Origin: JACDAV01 sp964626755
GTDB taxonomy: Bacteria; Chloroflexota; Limnocylindria; Limnocylindrales; CSP1-4
DNA length: 64,000 nucleotides
Reading direction: 5' to 3'
Assembly: GCA_964626755.1 (NCBI GenBank)
Contig: CAZVGO010000050.1
Coordinates: forward strand, 186,001 to 250,000
Shown here piece after piece: positions 40,849-49,267 of the stretch; position 1 is the first letter of the stretch, and each line of letters opens with the position of its first letter. The notes under the pieces were generated by a model, which ran no database searches, was not told the origin of the DNA, and saw only the letters and a program-made list of their open reading frames with translations. Made by a program: the position numbers and the translations under genes.

Positions 40849-41955
40849 TCACGCCCCGCCGCCACCGACGGGAAAGTTGTGCTGTCGCTTCCAGACGAGG
40901 CGGACAGCCCGGCCTTGCGCGGATCGCGCGTCGATCGACGATGTCGCGAGATTCTGTTGGGTGACGACGAGCTCGCCCCCGGCGTCGAGCGCCACGTGGT
41001 AGCGCGTGTCGGGGCCGAGGTAGACGACCTGACGGATCCGCCCCGGAGCGCCGATCTCGTCGTCGGCCACCCGCTCGTCCGGCTCGCCGAGCCGGATCTT
41101 CTCGGGCCTGACAGTGAAAGTCCCGGTCCGTCCGACGATCGCCTTCGCGACCTCGCCCCGGAGCAGGTTGGACGTCCCGACGAAGCCCGCCACGAACGGG
41201 CTGGCCGGGCGCTCGTACACCTCCGCCGGGGCACCGATCTGCTGGATCCGGCCCTCATTGAACACGGCGATCCGGTCGCTCATCGTGAGCGCCTCCTCCT
41301 GGTCGTGGGTCACGTAGATGAACGTGATCCCGACCTCCTGCTGGATCGCCTTGAGTTCGATCTGCATCTCCTCGCGGAGCTTCAGGTCGAGCGCGCCGAG
41401 CGGCTCGTCGAGGAGCACGACCCGGGGCCGGTTGATCAGCGCCCGCGCGAGCGCGACCCGCTGGCGCTGCCCGCCGGACAGCTGGCTGGGCTTGCGCCCC
41501 TCGAACCCGTCGAGACGGACCATCCGGAGCGCCTCGCGAACCCGCGACGCTCGCTCCTGGCGGCCAACCCGGCGGACCATCGGCCCGTAGCCGACGTTGT
41601 CGCCAACCGACATGTGGGGGAACAGCGCGTAGTCCTGGAAGACGGTGTTCACGTCGCGTTCGAACGGCGGTCGCCGGCTGACGTCCTCGCCGTGGAGCAG
41701 GATCCGGCCCGCGGTGGGGAGCTCGAAGCCCGCGATCATCCGGAGGGTTGTCGTCTTGCCCGACCCGGATGGTCCGAGCATCGAGAAGAACTCGCCGTCG
41801 GCGACGTCGAGGTCGATCCCGGCGACCGCGACCACGTCCCCGTACCGCTTCGCCACGCCTTCAAGGCGGACTGCTGCCGTGCCTGCCGGCGCGGTCGCGG
41901 AGTACGGACGCCCGCCCTTGCCGGTCGACGGCTCGGCGGTGTTGGGGATCGCCAA
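40849..41955 (-). CDS. potA: ABC transporter ATP-binding protein, spermidine/putrescine type
   Basis: About 368 residues. Walker A LGPSGSGKTTTLRMIAGFE, Q-loop VFQDYALFPHM, signature QLSGGQRQRVALARAL, Walker B VVLLDEPLGALD and H-loop YVTHDQEEAL are intact. A C-terminal TOBE domain follows (TVRPEKIRLGEP). It energises PotBC. The start is placed at TTG 41955 because GAGGAG sits 5 nt upstream; a GTG at 41973 lacks a ribosome site. First gene of the operon potA-potD-potB-potC. Confidence 0.94.
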   Translation of the reverse strand: MAIPNTAEPSTGKGGRPYSATAPAGTAAVRLEGVAKRYGDVVAVAGIDLDVADGEFFSMLGPSGSGKTTTLRMIAGFELPTAGRILLHGEDVSRRPPFERDVNTVFQDYALFPHMSVGDNVGYGPMVRRVGRQERASRVREALRMVRLDGFEGRKPSQLSGGQRQRVALARALINRPRVVLLDEPLGALDLKLREEMQIELKAIQQEVGITFIYVTHDQEEALTMSDRIAVFNEGRIQQIGAPAEVYERPASPFVAGFVGTSNLLRGEVAKAIVGRTGTFTVRPEKIRLGEPDERVADDEIGAPGRIRQVVYLGPDTRYHVALDAGGELVVTQQNLATSSIDARSAQGRAVRLVWKRQHNFPVGGGGA

Positions 41956-42173
41956 GGACGCTCCTCGAGACACAGGATCCGGCGCGGGATGGCGGCACAG
42001 TGGGGCCGGGCCCCGGTGGTGTCAAGCGCCGGTGGAGCCTGTTCCGGCCAGAGCACCTAGGGCCCTCCGCCCGGACGCTCCGTCGAGCGTGGCCCGAACG
42101 GCGATCCCTGCCTGTCCGGTGTACGCTTCGGGTCCGCCGGGGTCGGGTCCGGTAAGCGCCCAGGAGGACCGGA

Positions 42174-42464
42174 ATGACGTATGTGATCGCCGAGCCGTGC
42201 ATCGACCTGCTGGACCTCTCGTGCGTGTCGGTCTGCCCGGTCGATTGCATTCATTACGAGGAAGGCGTCGACCGCAAGCTCTTCATCGACCCGAACGAGT
42301 GCATCGACTGCGGCGCGTGCGAACCCGAGTGCCCGGTGACTGCGATCTTTCCCGAGGAGTCGCTGCCGCCCGAGTGGGCGAAGTACACGCCGATTGACGC
42401 GACCTGGTTTGTCGACAAGGCCGCTGCCCGGGCGTCAGTCGACGAGCTCAAACCGCGCGCCTGA
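42174..42464 (+). CDS. fdxA: Seven-iron ferredoxin (3Fe-4S/4Fe-4S)
   Basis: 96 residues. Cysteines 9, 17, 21, 25 and 43, 46, 49, 53 occur as C-x7-C-x3-CP and CIDCGACEPECP, the pattern of FdxA-type ferredoxins with one [3Fe-4S] and one [4Fe-4S] cluster. The remaining C-terminal half (PPEWAKYTPIDATWF) is also typical. It is a low-potential electron carrier and a plausible partner of the 2-oxoacid:ferredoxin oxidoreductase encoded at 60.6-63.5 kb. Strong AGGAGG precedes the ATG. Its orientation is divergent from potA. Confidence 0.93.
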   Translation: MTYVIAEPCIDLLDLSCVSVCPVDCIHYEEGVDRKLFIDPNECIDCGACEPECPVTAIFPEESLPPEWAKYTPIDATWFVDKAAARASVDELKPRA

Positions 42465-42473
42465 AAGGAGGAG

Positions 42474-42491
42474 GCACCCTCGACAGGGTGC
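42474..42491 (+). terminator. Short perfect hairpin after ferredoxin
   Basis: GCACCCT-cgac-AGGGTGC forms a 7-bp stem with a 4-nt loop 10 bp after the ferredoxin stop. No T-tract follows. It may attenuate transcription into the next gene or belong to its structured leader. Confidence 0.4.
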
Positions 42492-42547
42492 TGGCTTTCG
42501 CCCACCGAAGGCGGAGGCGACGCCCCTGCGAGCCGTCCGCCTGAGGT

Positions 42548-43474
42548 TTGCGAATCGTCTCCCTTCTCCCGTCGGCGACGGAGATCGTGTGCGCCATCGG
42601 CCTCGCGGACGAGCTCGTCGGGGTCACCCACGAGTGCGACTGGCCCCCATCCGCGCTTGGCCGGCCGGTGATGACGCGGAGCGTCTACGACTTCGAGGTG
42701 GCGCCCAGCCGGACGATCAACGAGATCGTCAGCGCGGCCGTCCACGGCGGCTCGTCGCTCTACGCGCTCGACGAGGAGGCCCTTGCGGCTGCCGAGCCCG
42801 ACCTCATCCTCACCCAGGAGCTGTGCCAGGTCTGCGCGGTGAGCTACCGGGACGTGAACGAGGTCGCCCGGGCGATCGACGCCGGGATCCGCGTCGTGTC
42901 CCTCGAGCCGACCTCGATCGAGGGCATCTTCAACACGATCACGACCATCGGGGCGATGACCGAGTCCGAGGATGCCGCGGTCGACCTCGTCGAGTCGCTC
43001 CGGGCCCGGCTCGGGGCGGTGGAGCGCAAGGTCCAGAAGCGGCGTGACGGCGGGTTCGAGCCGCCTCGGATCGTCGGTCTCGAGTGGCTCGACCCGCCGT
43101 TCGCGGTGGGCCACTGGGTCCCCGAGCAGATCAGGCGGGCTGGCGGGTGGGATCTCCTCGGCGAGGCCGGCGAGCGCTCGGTCGAGACGACATGGCGCGC
43201 GGTTCGGGAGGTCGACCCGGAGATGCTCGTGCTGATGCCGTGTGGCTACGACCTGGCGGACACGGTCGACGAGTGGGCCGCGGTTCCGCGTCCGCCGCGG
43301 TGGCACGACATCGAGGCGGTCCGGCGGGGCCAGGTCTTCGCGGTCAACGGGTCGGCGTTCTTCTCCCGGCCGGGTCCGCGGATCGTCGACGGGATCGAGC
43401 TGCTGGCGGAGATCTTCGACCCGGACGCGTTCGTCGACGTCGCGCCGCCCGGGAGCTGGACGCCGGTCGCCTGA
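42548..43474 (+). CDS. BtuF-like cobalamin-binding fold protein, apparently cytoplasmic
   Basis: 308 residues of the periplasmic B12/iron-siderophore-binding fold (BtuF-type). MRIVSLLPSATEIVCAIGLADELVGVTHECDWP at the N-terminus and PDLILTQELCQVC are family marks. No signal peptide is present, and no permease or ATPase is adjacent, so it is not a standard import component. Many bacteria have such signal-less orphans annotated as cobalamin-binding proteins; their role is unclear. The start is TTG 42548, the first possible codon after an in-frame stop at 42542, with no good ribosome site. It may be coupled to an 18-codon ORF ending at that stop. Confidence 0.75.
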   Translation: MRIVSLLPSATEIVCAIGLADELVGVTHECDWPPSALGRPVMTRSVYDFEVAPSRTINEIVSAAVHGGSSLYALDEEALAAAEPDLILTQELCQVCAVSYRDVNEVARAIDAGIRVVSLEPTSIEGIFNTITTIGAMTESEDAAVDLVESLRARLGAVERKVQKRRDGGFEPPRIVGLEWLDPPFAVGHWVPEQIRRAGGWDLLGEAGERSVETTWRAVREVDPEMLVLMPCGYDLADTVDEWAAVPRPPRWHDIEAVRRGQVFAVNGSAFFSRPGPRIVDGIELLAEIFDPDAFVDVAPPGSWTPVA

Positions 43475-43485
43475 CCGGCACGCCA

Positions 43486-44382
43486 ATGCCGTTCCGCTCG
43501 ACGTTCGACTGCCTGTGGTGCGGGACGGCCTGGTCGGTTCGCGGGCCCGACGATCTCGAGGGCTGGGCGCAGCTCTGCCCGACGTGCGTCGGCAAGGCCG
43601 GCGAGAACGGCTTCCTCCGATTCCGGTTGCGGGATGCGCTCGCCGAGCGGGGAGCGGCGAAGGCGCCCGTCGTCGACGATGCCGCGGTTGACGCGTCGGC
43701 CGACGGCGCCATCGACGTGGAGATGCGCGCGTACTACGCGGCGCGCGCGGGCGAATACGACGACTGGTACCTCCGCCGCGGCCGCTACAGCCACGGCCCC
43801 GTCCACGACGCCGCGTGGAACGCGGAGCTCGACACGGCCGGCCGCTGGCTCGACGAACTGCCGTTCCGCGGATCGATCGTCGAGCTGGCCGCCGGGACCG
43901 GCTGGTGGTCGCCGCTGCTTGCCGGGAAGGGGGAGCTGTCGCTGTACGACGCGAACGAGGTACCCCTCGAGCGGGCACGCGAGAGGCTGGTCGCCCACCG
44001 GCTTCGCGCCCACCTCCATGTCCGTGACGCCTGGGCGGAGCCGGACCGCCAGGTCGAGGGGCTGTTCGCCGGCTTCTGGCTGAGCCATGTATCGCGTTCG
44101 CGGCTCGACGAGTTCCTCGCACTCGCCCGCCGCTGGCTCCTGCCCGCCGGCACGTTCGCCTTCATCGACTCGTTGCCGGATCCGCAGTCCGGTGCGGCCG
44201 ACAACCCACCCCCCACCGGCGACGTCGCGGTCCGCCGGCTCGCCGACGGCCGGGAGTTCAGGGTCGTGAAGGTGTTCCACTCCCCCGACGAGCTCCGAGC
44301 CGCACTGCGCCGGACGGGCTTTGCCGAGGCGGAGGTGACAACGACCGGTCGGTTCTTCCTGCTCGGCCGGGCCACCGCCTGA
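43486..44382 (+). CDS. Class I SAM-dependent methyltransferase with N-terminal zinc ribbon
   Basis: 298 residues. An N-terminal CLWCG...CPTC pattern (Cys9, 12, 31, 34) suggests a small zinc ribbon. After a variable linker, the Rossmann methyltransferase domain starts near 80 with motif I IVELAAGTGWWSPLL (131-145), an acidic residue after strand 2 (LYDANEVPLERARERL), and motif IV-like VEGLFAGFWLSHVSRSRL. The substrate is unknown; the ribbon could bind RNA or protein. ATG 43486 follows the BtuF-like stop by 11 bp, so the two may be co-transcribed. Confidence 0.82.
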   Translation: MPFRSTFDCLWCGTAWSVRGPDDLEGWAQLCPTCVGKAGENGFLRFRLRDALAERGAAKAPVVDDAAVDASADGAIDVEMRAYYAARAGEYDDWYLRRGRYSHGPVHDAAWNAELDTAGRWLDELPFRGSIVELAAGTGWWSPLLAGKGELSLYDANEVPLERARERLVAHRLRAHLHVRDAWAEPDRQVEGLFAGFWLSHVSRSRLDEFLALARRWLLPAGTFAFIDSLPDPQSGAADNPPPTGDVAVRRLADGREFRVVKVFHSPDELRAALRRTGFAEAEVTTTGRFFLLGRATA

Positions 44383-44482
44383 CCGTCGCCTGCCCGCGCT
44401 TGGTCGGCGCTTGGGCCCCGACCACGGCCGTTCGGCGCGAATATCCACCGGGAACTGCCCCGGGAACGCCCGGATGCGCGGC

Positions 44483-44488
44483 TATACT
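44483..44488 (+). promoter_or_regulatory. Predicted -10 element (TATACT) of proC
   Basis: TATACT, nearly the sigma-70 consensus, ends 9 nt before the ATG at 44498. Transcription would begin within a few bases of the start codon, and there is no Shine-Dalgarno. Confidence 0.6.
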
Positions 44489-44497
44489 CCCCCGGCC

Positions 44498-45367
44498 ATG
44501 TCACCCCTCGCGAGCCGCACCATCGCAACCGTGGGCTCGGGCGTCATGGCCGAGGCGATGATCGCCGGCCTGCTCCGCGGCCAGCTCGTCGAGCCCGGCC
44601 AGGTCGTCGCGAGCCACCCGCGGGCCGAGCGCCGCGACCACCTTGCCCGGGAGTACAAGATCCGCGCGGTCGCCGGCAATGCCGAGGCCGTCGAGGGAGC
44701 AGACGTCGTCCTGCTCGCGATCAAGCCCCAGATGCTCGCCAAGGTGGGCCGCGAGATCGGTCCGCACCTCCGGCGCGGCCAGCTCGTGCTGTCGGTGATT
44801 GCCGGGGCGACGAGCGCTGCGTTGACCGGGCTGCTGGGGCACGACCAGGTTGTCCGATCGATGCCGAACACGCCGGCACGGCTGGGCCGCGGCGTGACCG
44901 TCTGGTACGCGACCCCCGCGACGACGGCGGAGCAGCGGGCCCAGGCGGGCGCCCTCCTCGGCGCGCTCGGGATGGAGCTCGAGGTCGACGACGAAAAGCT
45001 CGTCGCGATGGCCACTGCGGTCAGCGGGACGGGTCCCACGTACGTCTTCCTCGTGATGGAGGCGCTCATCGACGCCGCCGTCCACCTCGGGTTCCCCCGC
45101 CACATCGCGCACGATCTCGTCATCGAGACAGTCGAGGGCAGCACCGTCTTCGCCAAGCAGTCCGGGCTGCACCCGGCCGAGCTGCGGAACATGGTGACTT
45201 CGCCCGGCGGAACAAGCGCCGCGGCGCTCCACGAGCTCGAGTCGGGGCGGCTCCGGACGGTCCTGTCCGAGGCGGTCTGGGCCGCGTACCGGCGAACCGT
45301 CGAGCTCGGCGAGCAGCTCGAGGCGGATGTGCAGCCGCCGCCTGGCAAGGGCGGTCGGCGCGCGTGA
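44498..45367 (+). CDS. proC: Pyrroline-5-carboxylate reductase
   Basis: 289 residues. Last step of proline synthesis, reducing pyrroline-5-carboxylate with NAD(P)H in the cytosol. The Rossmann motif is TIATVGSGVMAEAM near the N-terminus, followed by VLLAIKPQML and VVRSMPNTPARLG. The C-terminal dimerisation/substrate motif is ELRNMVTSPGGTSAAALHELE, the ProC signature. ATG 44498 is chosen because homology begins at SRTIATVGSG; a TATACT -10 box sits 9 nt before it, so the mRNA has essentially no leader. Confidence 0.95.
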   Translation: MSPLASRTIATVGSGVMAEAMIAGLLRGQLVEPGQVVASHPRAERRDHLAREYKIRAVAGNAEAVEGADVVLLAIKPQMLAKVGREIGPHLRRGQLVLSVIAGATSAALTGLLGHDQVVRSMPNTPARLGRGVTVWYATPATTAEQRAQAGALLGALGMELEVDDEKLVAMATAVSGTGPTYVFLVMEALIDAAVHLGFPRHIAHDLVIETVEGSTVFAKQSGLHPAELRNMVTSPGGTSAAALHELESGRLRTVLSEAVWAAYRRTVELGEQLEADVQPPPGKGGRRA

Positions 45368-45389
45368 CGGCCGGCCCCAGTCCGGTCCG

Positions 45390-45653
45390 ATGACCGCGGG
45401 GATAGCCGTCGGCGTCGACCTCCGGCGATCTCCGCTGGCCGGAGCCCAGGGCCGGTTCGACGCCGGCCGGAGGCGCCTCGTGGCTGCGACCCGAGCTCTC
45501 GCTCCTGCGGATCTCGCCTCGGCCGGGGGCGGCGCCTGGGTCTACGAGTGTCTCCATGGGCACGTCCGGGCGCACCTAGCCATGGTCGGGCCGTGGTGTG
45601 CGCGGACCGGCTGGCCCGGAACGTGCGAGGACCGCGGCGAGGAGCCCGGCTGA
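45390..45653 (+). CDS. Small hypothetical protein coupled to an S9 peptidase
   Basis: 87 residues from ATG 45390. Its stop overlaps the ATG of the peptidase gene by one base (TGATG), which supports real translation. The C-terminal half GAWVYECLHGHVRAHLAMVGPWCARTGWP has an odd Trp/Cys/His content that recalls the tail of DinB-like proteins, but this is weak. No family is assigned. Confidence 0.5.
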   Translation: MTAGIAVGVDLRRSPLAGAQGRFDAGRRRLVAATRALAPADLASAGGGAWVYECLHGHVRAHLAMVGPWCARTGWPGTCEDRGEEPG

Positions 45654-47794
45654 TGGCGGCCCGACCGAAGCGGGTGAAACCTGCCGCCTCCGATCCCTCC
45701 GCGGAGGAGGCGGTCGGCGGGCAGGACGCCGAGGCCCCGAAGCCGGAGCAGCTCGCGGACGTGGCCGAGCCCTCCGGCGGCGAGCGCCCCCGCCGGCGCC
45801 GCGGCCGGCCCCCGGGATCTACTGGCGCGACGAACGGGGCGCGTACCGGCCGCTCGGCAAAGGACGGGCTGACCGTCGAGCAGATCGTGGCGCTCGATTC
45901 GCCACGCGAGTTCCGGCTCCACCCGCGAGACCGCTCCGTGGCGTACACGCTCGAGGCGGCCGGAGCCCGTCAGCTGTTCGTCCTGCCCCTCCGCGGCGGC
46001 TACCCGGTCCAGCTGACGGCGTCTGAGAAGCCCATCACCGATCCGCAGTGGTCGCCCGACGGCCGCCGGCTCGCCTACGTCCGCGACGACACGATCTGGA
46101 TCGTCGAGACCGACGGGTCGCGCCAGGCTCAGGTCGCCGCCCACCCGGCGGGCACGAACACGCCGCGCTGGGCGCCCGACGGCCGGCGCCTCGCGTTCAT
46201 CTCGCGCCGGCGGGGCTGGGCACAGGTGTGGATCGTCGACGCACCCGTTCCGCGGCGCGGACGGCCGTCGGCCAACCCCAAGCCGCCGGAGCCGCGGGCC
46301 GTCACCCGGAGCGGCATCGACGTCGAGTCGTTCGAGTGGGCCCCCGACGGCGGCCGGCTCGCCGTGATGGCCTACCTCGCCAACGATCCCGATACCTCGC
46401 AGATCGCCTTCGTCGACGTCGCAACCGGCACGGAGCAGGTGATCGCAGGGAGTCGTTCGTGGGACACGGCCGGCCATTTCATGCCGGACGGCGGCCTGCT
46501 CTACGCATCTGACGCGGACGGCTGGTTCCAGGTTCTCCGCCGGTCACCGGACGGGCGGAGCCGGACGGTCCTGACGAGCGGCCAGCGCGAGCACGGCGAG
46601 CCATCCGGCGCCTTCGGGTTCGTCCCGCTGCCGTCCGCCGACGGCTCGCGGCTCACGTATCCGGAGTTCCGCGACGGGTTTGTCGACCTGCTGGTCGCGC
46701 CGATGGGCGGGGCGGCCCCGAAGCGTGGGCGCGGCCGTCCGCCGAAGAACCCCCGTCCCATCGAGGACGCGGCAGCGGGCCGGAAGGTCAACCCGTGGGA
46801 CGGCGTGTGGCGGGCGGTCGGCTGGCTGACGGACGGGGCGTGGGTGGCCGCGATCGGCGAGGGCGAGTCACGTCCGCAGGACCTCTGGCTCCTCCCGGTG
46901 CCGGGCGTCGCGCCGGACGGGTCGCGACCGCGCCAGGTGACCGACTCGATGCCGGCGGTCGTGGCCGCGGCGTTCATTCCCGGCCGCGCGAGCGCCGGCG
47001 AGCGGATCGTGTTCAAGGCCCGCGACGGGCTGCGGATCGAGGGGACGCTCTGGCGGCCGGCCCGGGCGACCGGGAAGCGTGGCGGCGAGCGCGTGCCGGT
47101 GATCGTCCATCCGCATGGCGGCCCGACGTCGCAGGCGCTCCGGTCGTGGACACCGTTCAAGCAGCTGGTCGTCCGGGAGGGGTTCGCGTTCCTCGATGTT
47201 GACTTCCGCGGCTCCACCGGCTACGGCCGCAAGTTCCGCCTCGCGAACCAACGCGAGTGGGGCCACGCCGACGCCCACGACATGATCGATGCGGCCCGCT
47301 GGGCCGCGGAGCAGCCGTGGTCCGACGGCCGGCTGGCGATCTACGGCGGGTCGTACGGCGGCTACCTGACGCTCTGCGCGCTCGTCGAGGAGCCCTCGAT
47401 CTGGCGGGCAGGGGTCGACCTGTACGGCGACTCGGAGATCGCCGAGAGCTACCGCCACGGCGACCGGCTCGGTCGGGTCGACCTCCACCGGATGATGGGC
47501 TCACCCGACGCGCCGGACCGGGCCAAGCTCTACCGCCGCGGGTCGCCCGTCTACCGGGCCGAGCAGATCGAGGCCCCGGTGCTCCTCCTCCACGGCCGGA
47601 AGGACAAGCGGGTCGTGCCGCTCATGACCGAGCGGATGGTCGAGGCGCTCGAGATCGAGGGCAAGCACCACGAGGTCCATTGGTACGACGACGAGGGCCA
47701 CGGCTGGGAGCGCCGGGAGAACCGGCGCGACGCCTACACCCGGATCCTCGCCTTCCTGAAGCGCCACGTCATGGACGAGACGCCGCCGACCTGA
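45653..47794 (+). CDS. S9-family serine peptidase (acylaminoacyl/dipeptidyl peptidase type) with AT-hook-like inserts
   Basis: 713 residues, no signal peptide. A TolB/WD40-type seven-bladed propeller (about 75-440) contains repeated WSPDGRRLAY, WAPDGRRLAF and WAPDGGRLAV blades, followed by an alpha/beta hydrolase domain. Catalytic residues are Ser567 (YGGSYGGY), Asp651 (GRKDKRVV) and His683 (DEGHGWE). It should remove N-terminal residues or cleave short peptides. Three Arg-Gly-Arg-Pro motifs occur: RRRRGRPPGS (47-56), RRGRPSANP (201-209) and KRGRGRPPKNPRP (357-369). These resemble AT-hook DNA-binding motifs, unusual for this enzyme family. Confidence 0.9.
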   Translation: MAARPKRVKPAASDPSAEEAVGGQDAEAPKPEQLADVAEPSGGERPRRRRGRPPGSTGATNGARTGRSAKDGLTVEQIVALDSPREFRLHPRDRSVAYTLEAAGARQLFVLPLRGGYPVQLTASEKPITDPQWSPDGRRLAYVRDDTIWIVETDGSRQAQVAAHPAGTNTPRWAPDGRRLAFISRRRGWAQVWIVDAPVPRRGRPSANPKPPEPRAVTRSGIDVESFEWAPDGGRLAVMAYLANDPDTSQIAFVDVATGTEQVIAGSRSWDTAGHFMPDGGLLYASDADGWFQVLRRSPDGRSRTVLTSGQREHGEPSGAFGFVPLPSADGSRLTYPEFRDGFVDLLVAPMGGAAPKRGRGRPPKNPRPIEDAAAGRKVNPWDGVWRAVGWLTDGAWVAAIGEGESRPQDLWLLPVPGVAPDGSRPRQVTDSMPAVVAAAFIPGRASAGERIVFKARDGLRIEGTLWRPARATGKRGGERVPVIVHPHGGPTSQALRSWTPFKQLVVREGFAFLDVDFRGSTGYGRKFRLANQREWGHADAHDMIDAARWAAEQPWSDGRLAIYGGSYGGYLTLCALVEEPSIWRAGVDLYGDSEIAESYRHGDRLGRVDLHRMMGSPDAPDRAKLYRRGSPVYRAEQIEAPVLLLHGRKDKRVVPLMTERMVEALEIEGKHHEVHWYDDEGHGWERRENRRDAYTRILAFLKRHVMDETPPT

Positions 47795-47805
47795 CCGGGA
47801 ATCGA

Positions 47806-47832
47806 ATGAGCCGTCCGGTCAGGACGGCTCAT
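47806..47832 (+). terminator. Terminator-like hairpin after the S9 peptidase gene
   Basis: ATGAGCCGTCC and GGACGGCTCAT are perfect 11-bp complements with a 5-nt loop, starting 12 bp after the stop. There is no T-tract, but the stem is very stable. Confidence 0.7.
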
Positions 47833-47874
47833 CGGTCGATCGTCCGGCCGCGACGGGCCGGGGTGCTTCGTCGG

Positions 47875-47976
47875 TCAGCCGACCCAGCGCCGGCCTGCTT
47901 CGAGCGCCAGGCCGGAGGCGGCCAGGGCGCCGAGCGCGAGCAGGACGCGGACCGCCTGCAGCTTCAGCATCTTCAT
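47875..47976 (-). CDS. Tiny hydrophobic peptide, possible membrane microprotein
   Basis: A 33-residue frame, MKMLKLQAVRVLLALGALAA followed by SGLALEAGRRWVG, with a basic start, one hydrophobic helix and GAAGGGA about 8 nt before the ATG. It could be a small membrane peptide or a leader. It is too short for family recognition. Confidence 0.4.
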   Translation of the reverse strand: MKMLKLQAVRVLLALGALAASGLALEAGRRWVG

Positions 47977-48083
47977 TCCGGATTCCCTTCGGATTCGGCC
48001 TCTCGAGGGAGGCTCCCTCGTGCGAGCACGCTATCCCGGCACTCGGGTGGGCGGGTATGACCCATCGGTACCCGCCCCACGGG

Positions 48084-48674
48084 TCAGTCGGGGGAGTGAG
48101 CGCCGGGGGCCGGCGTAGGACCTTTGGTCATCGCCGTCCCCGCGGTCTCCCCGGCCGGCCGGGCCATGCCGGCCGCGATCGCGACGACGATCCCGGCGCC
48201 GATCAGGACGTCGCCGATGCTGAACACGTTCGCGAACGGCATCCAGTCGGGCATCGCGAAGACGTCCGTGAGGGGCCCGAGCACCGCCCGGTTGGTCACG
48301 ATGCTGTTCGAAAAGCCGGTCGCCGGGTCCAGTCCCGCGAACGCCAGGGCGGCCGCGTCTGCCGGCATGTAGCCGCCGTTGGCGACGATCGCCAGCAGGT
48401 TGGAGATGGCCCCCACGGCAATCAGCTTGAGACCCGGCAGCCGCCAGTTCCGGAGCACAGCCGCGAGCACGACGAGCGACGAGGCGACGTACAGAATCGG
48501 GCCGGCCCCCCCGACCGCGGCCCCGACGGGCTCGCTGAACAGGACGACCTGGGCGGCCAGGCCGGCGAGCGCGAGCCAGGCCCACTCGAACCGCAGCTCG
48601 GCCAGGTTGGCCACGCGCCCGCCCCGGACGAGCCCGACGATGATCCCGAGCGGGATCGCGTAGAGGATGAACAC
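48084..48674 (-). CDS. DUF5317 family membrane protein
   Basis: 196 residues from GTG 48674, with four to five predicted helices. Conserved features include FILYAIPLGIIVGLVRGG, LAVGAISNLLAIVANGGYMPAD and FSIGDVLIGAGIVVAI, matching the DUF5317 family found mainly in Chloroflexota and Firmicutes. Function unknown; possibly a small-molecule or lipid-related membrane protein. It starts 3 bp after the DinB gene stop and was probably co-transcribed with it. Confidence 0.8.
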   Translation of the reverse strand: MFILYAIPLGIIVGLVRGGRVANLAELRFEWAWLALAGLAAQVVLFSEPVGAAVGGAGPILYVASSLVVLAAVLRNWRLPGLKLIAVGAISNLLAIVANGGYMPADAAALAFAGLDPATGFSNSIVTNRAVLGPLTDVFAMPDWMPFANVFSIGDVLIGAGIVVAIAAGMARPAGETAGTAMTKGPTPAPGAHSPD

Positions 48675-48676
48675 CC

Positions 48677-49171
48677 TCAGCCGCCCCGGGCGTCGAGGAT
48701 CGCGGCGATCTGGGCCACGTGCTCCTCGAGGTGAGCGGCCACGAAACGTTCCGCCGACTGGCTGACCGTCAGGACGCCCCGGGTCGGGTGGACGCCGGTT
48801 CGCTCGGTCTCCGCCGGCGACAACTCGCGGAGCCGGCGCGTCAGGCGGCCCGCGTCCGCCTCGATCCGATCGAACAGCTCGCGCAGCGGCAGGCTTCGGT
48901 CGCGCTCGATGACCCCGATCCGGAGCTCGTTGTCGGCCACCCGGCCGAAGGGGGCAGGCTGGTCCTGCCCGGCGAGGATCCGCTCGATCTCGCCGAGCCA
49001 GAAGGGCAGCATCTCGGTGACGTGGGCCAGCGTCTCCCGAGGCCCCCAGCTCGCCTCCGGCTCGGTCCCGAACCGCTCGCTGAGTGGCCACGGCTCGCCG
49101 GCCTCGACCCGGGCCCGCTGGCCCGCGAGGCCCTCAGCCGCCCCGTCGATCCGCCCAATCAGCTCGTCCAT
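48677..49171 (-). CDS. DinB-superfamily protein
   Basis: 164 residues of the DinB/YfiT-like four-helix bundle. The first metal-type histidine is in WGPRETLAHVTEMLPFWLGE and the paired histidines near the end are in RFVAAHLEEHVAQIAAIL. Members are thiol-dependent transferases or damage-inducible proteins of varied role. It is upstream of the DUF5317 gene and divergent from hpd. Confidence 0.85.
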   Translation of the reverse strand: MDELIGRIDGAAEGLAGQRARVEAGEPWPLSERFGTEPEASWGPRETLAHVTEMLPFWLGEIERILAGQDQPAPFGRVADNELRIGVIERDRSLPLRELFDRIEADAGRLTRRLRELSPAETERTGVHPTRGVLTVSQSAERFVAAHLEEHVAQIAAILDARGG

Positions 49172-49267
49172 GGGCCCCAGTTTCCCACCCCGGACGGCCG
49201 TCTGGATTGGGCAACAGGTTTACGATGAGGGCCATTTCGTTCCGAGTCACGCAGCGGAGCAAGACCG

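Noticed and set aside
42465..42547. Cobalamin riboswitch upstream of the BtuF-like gene
   Set aside because: No B12 box (GCCACTG-like) and far too short for the aptamer.
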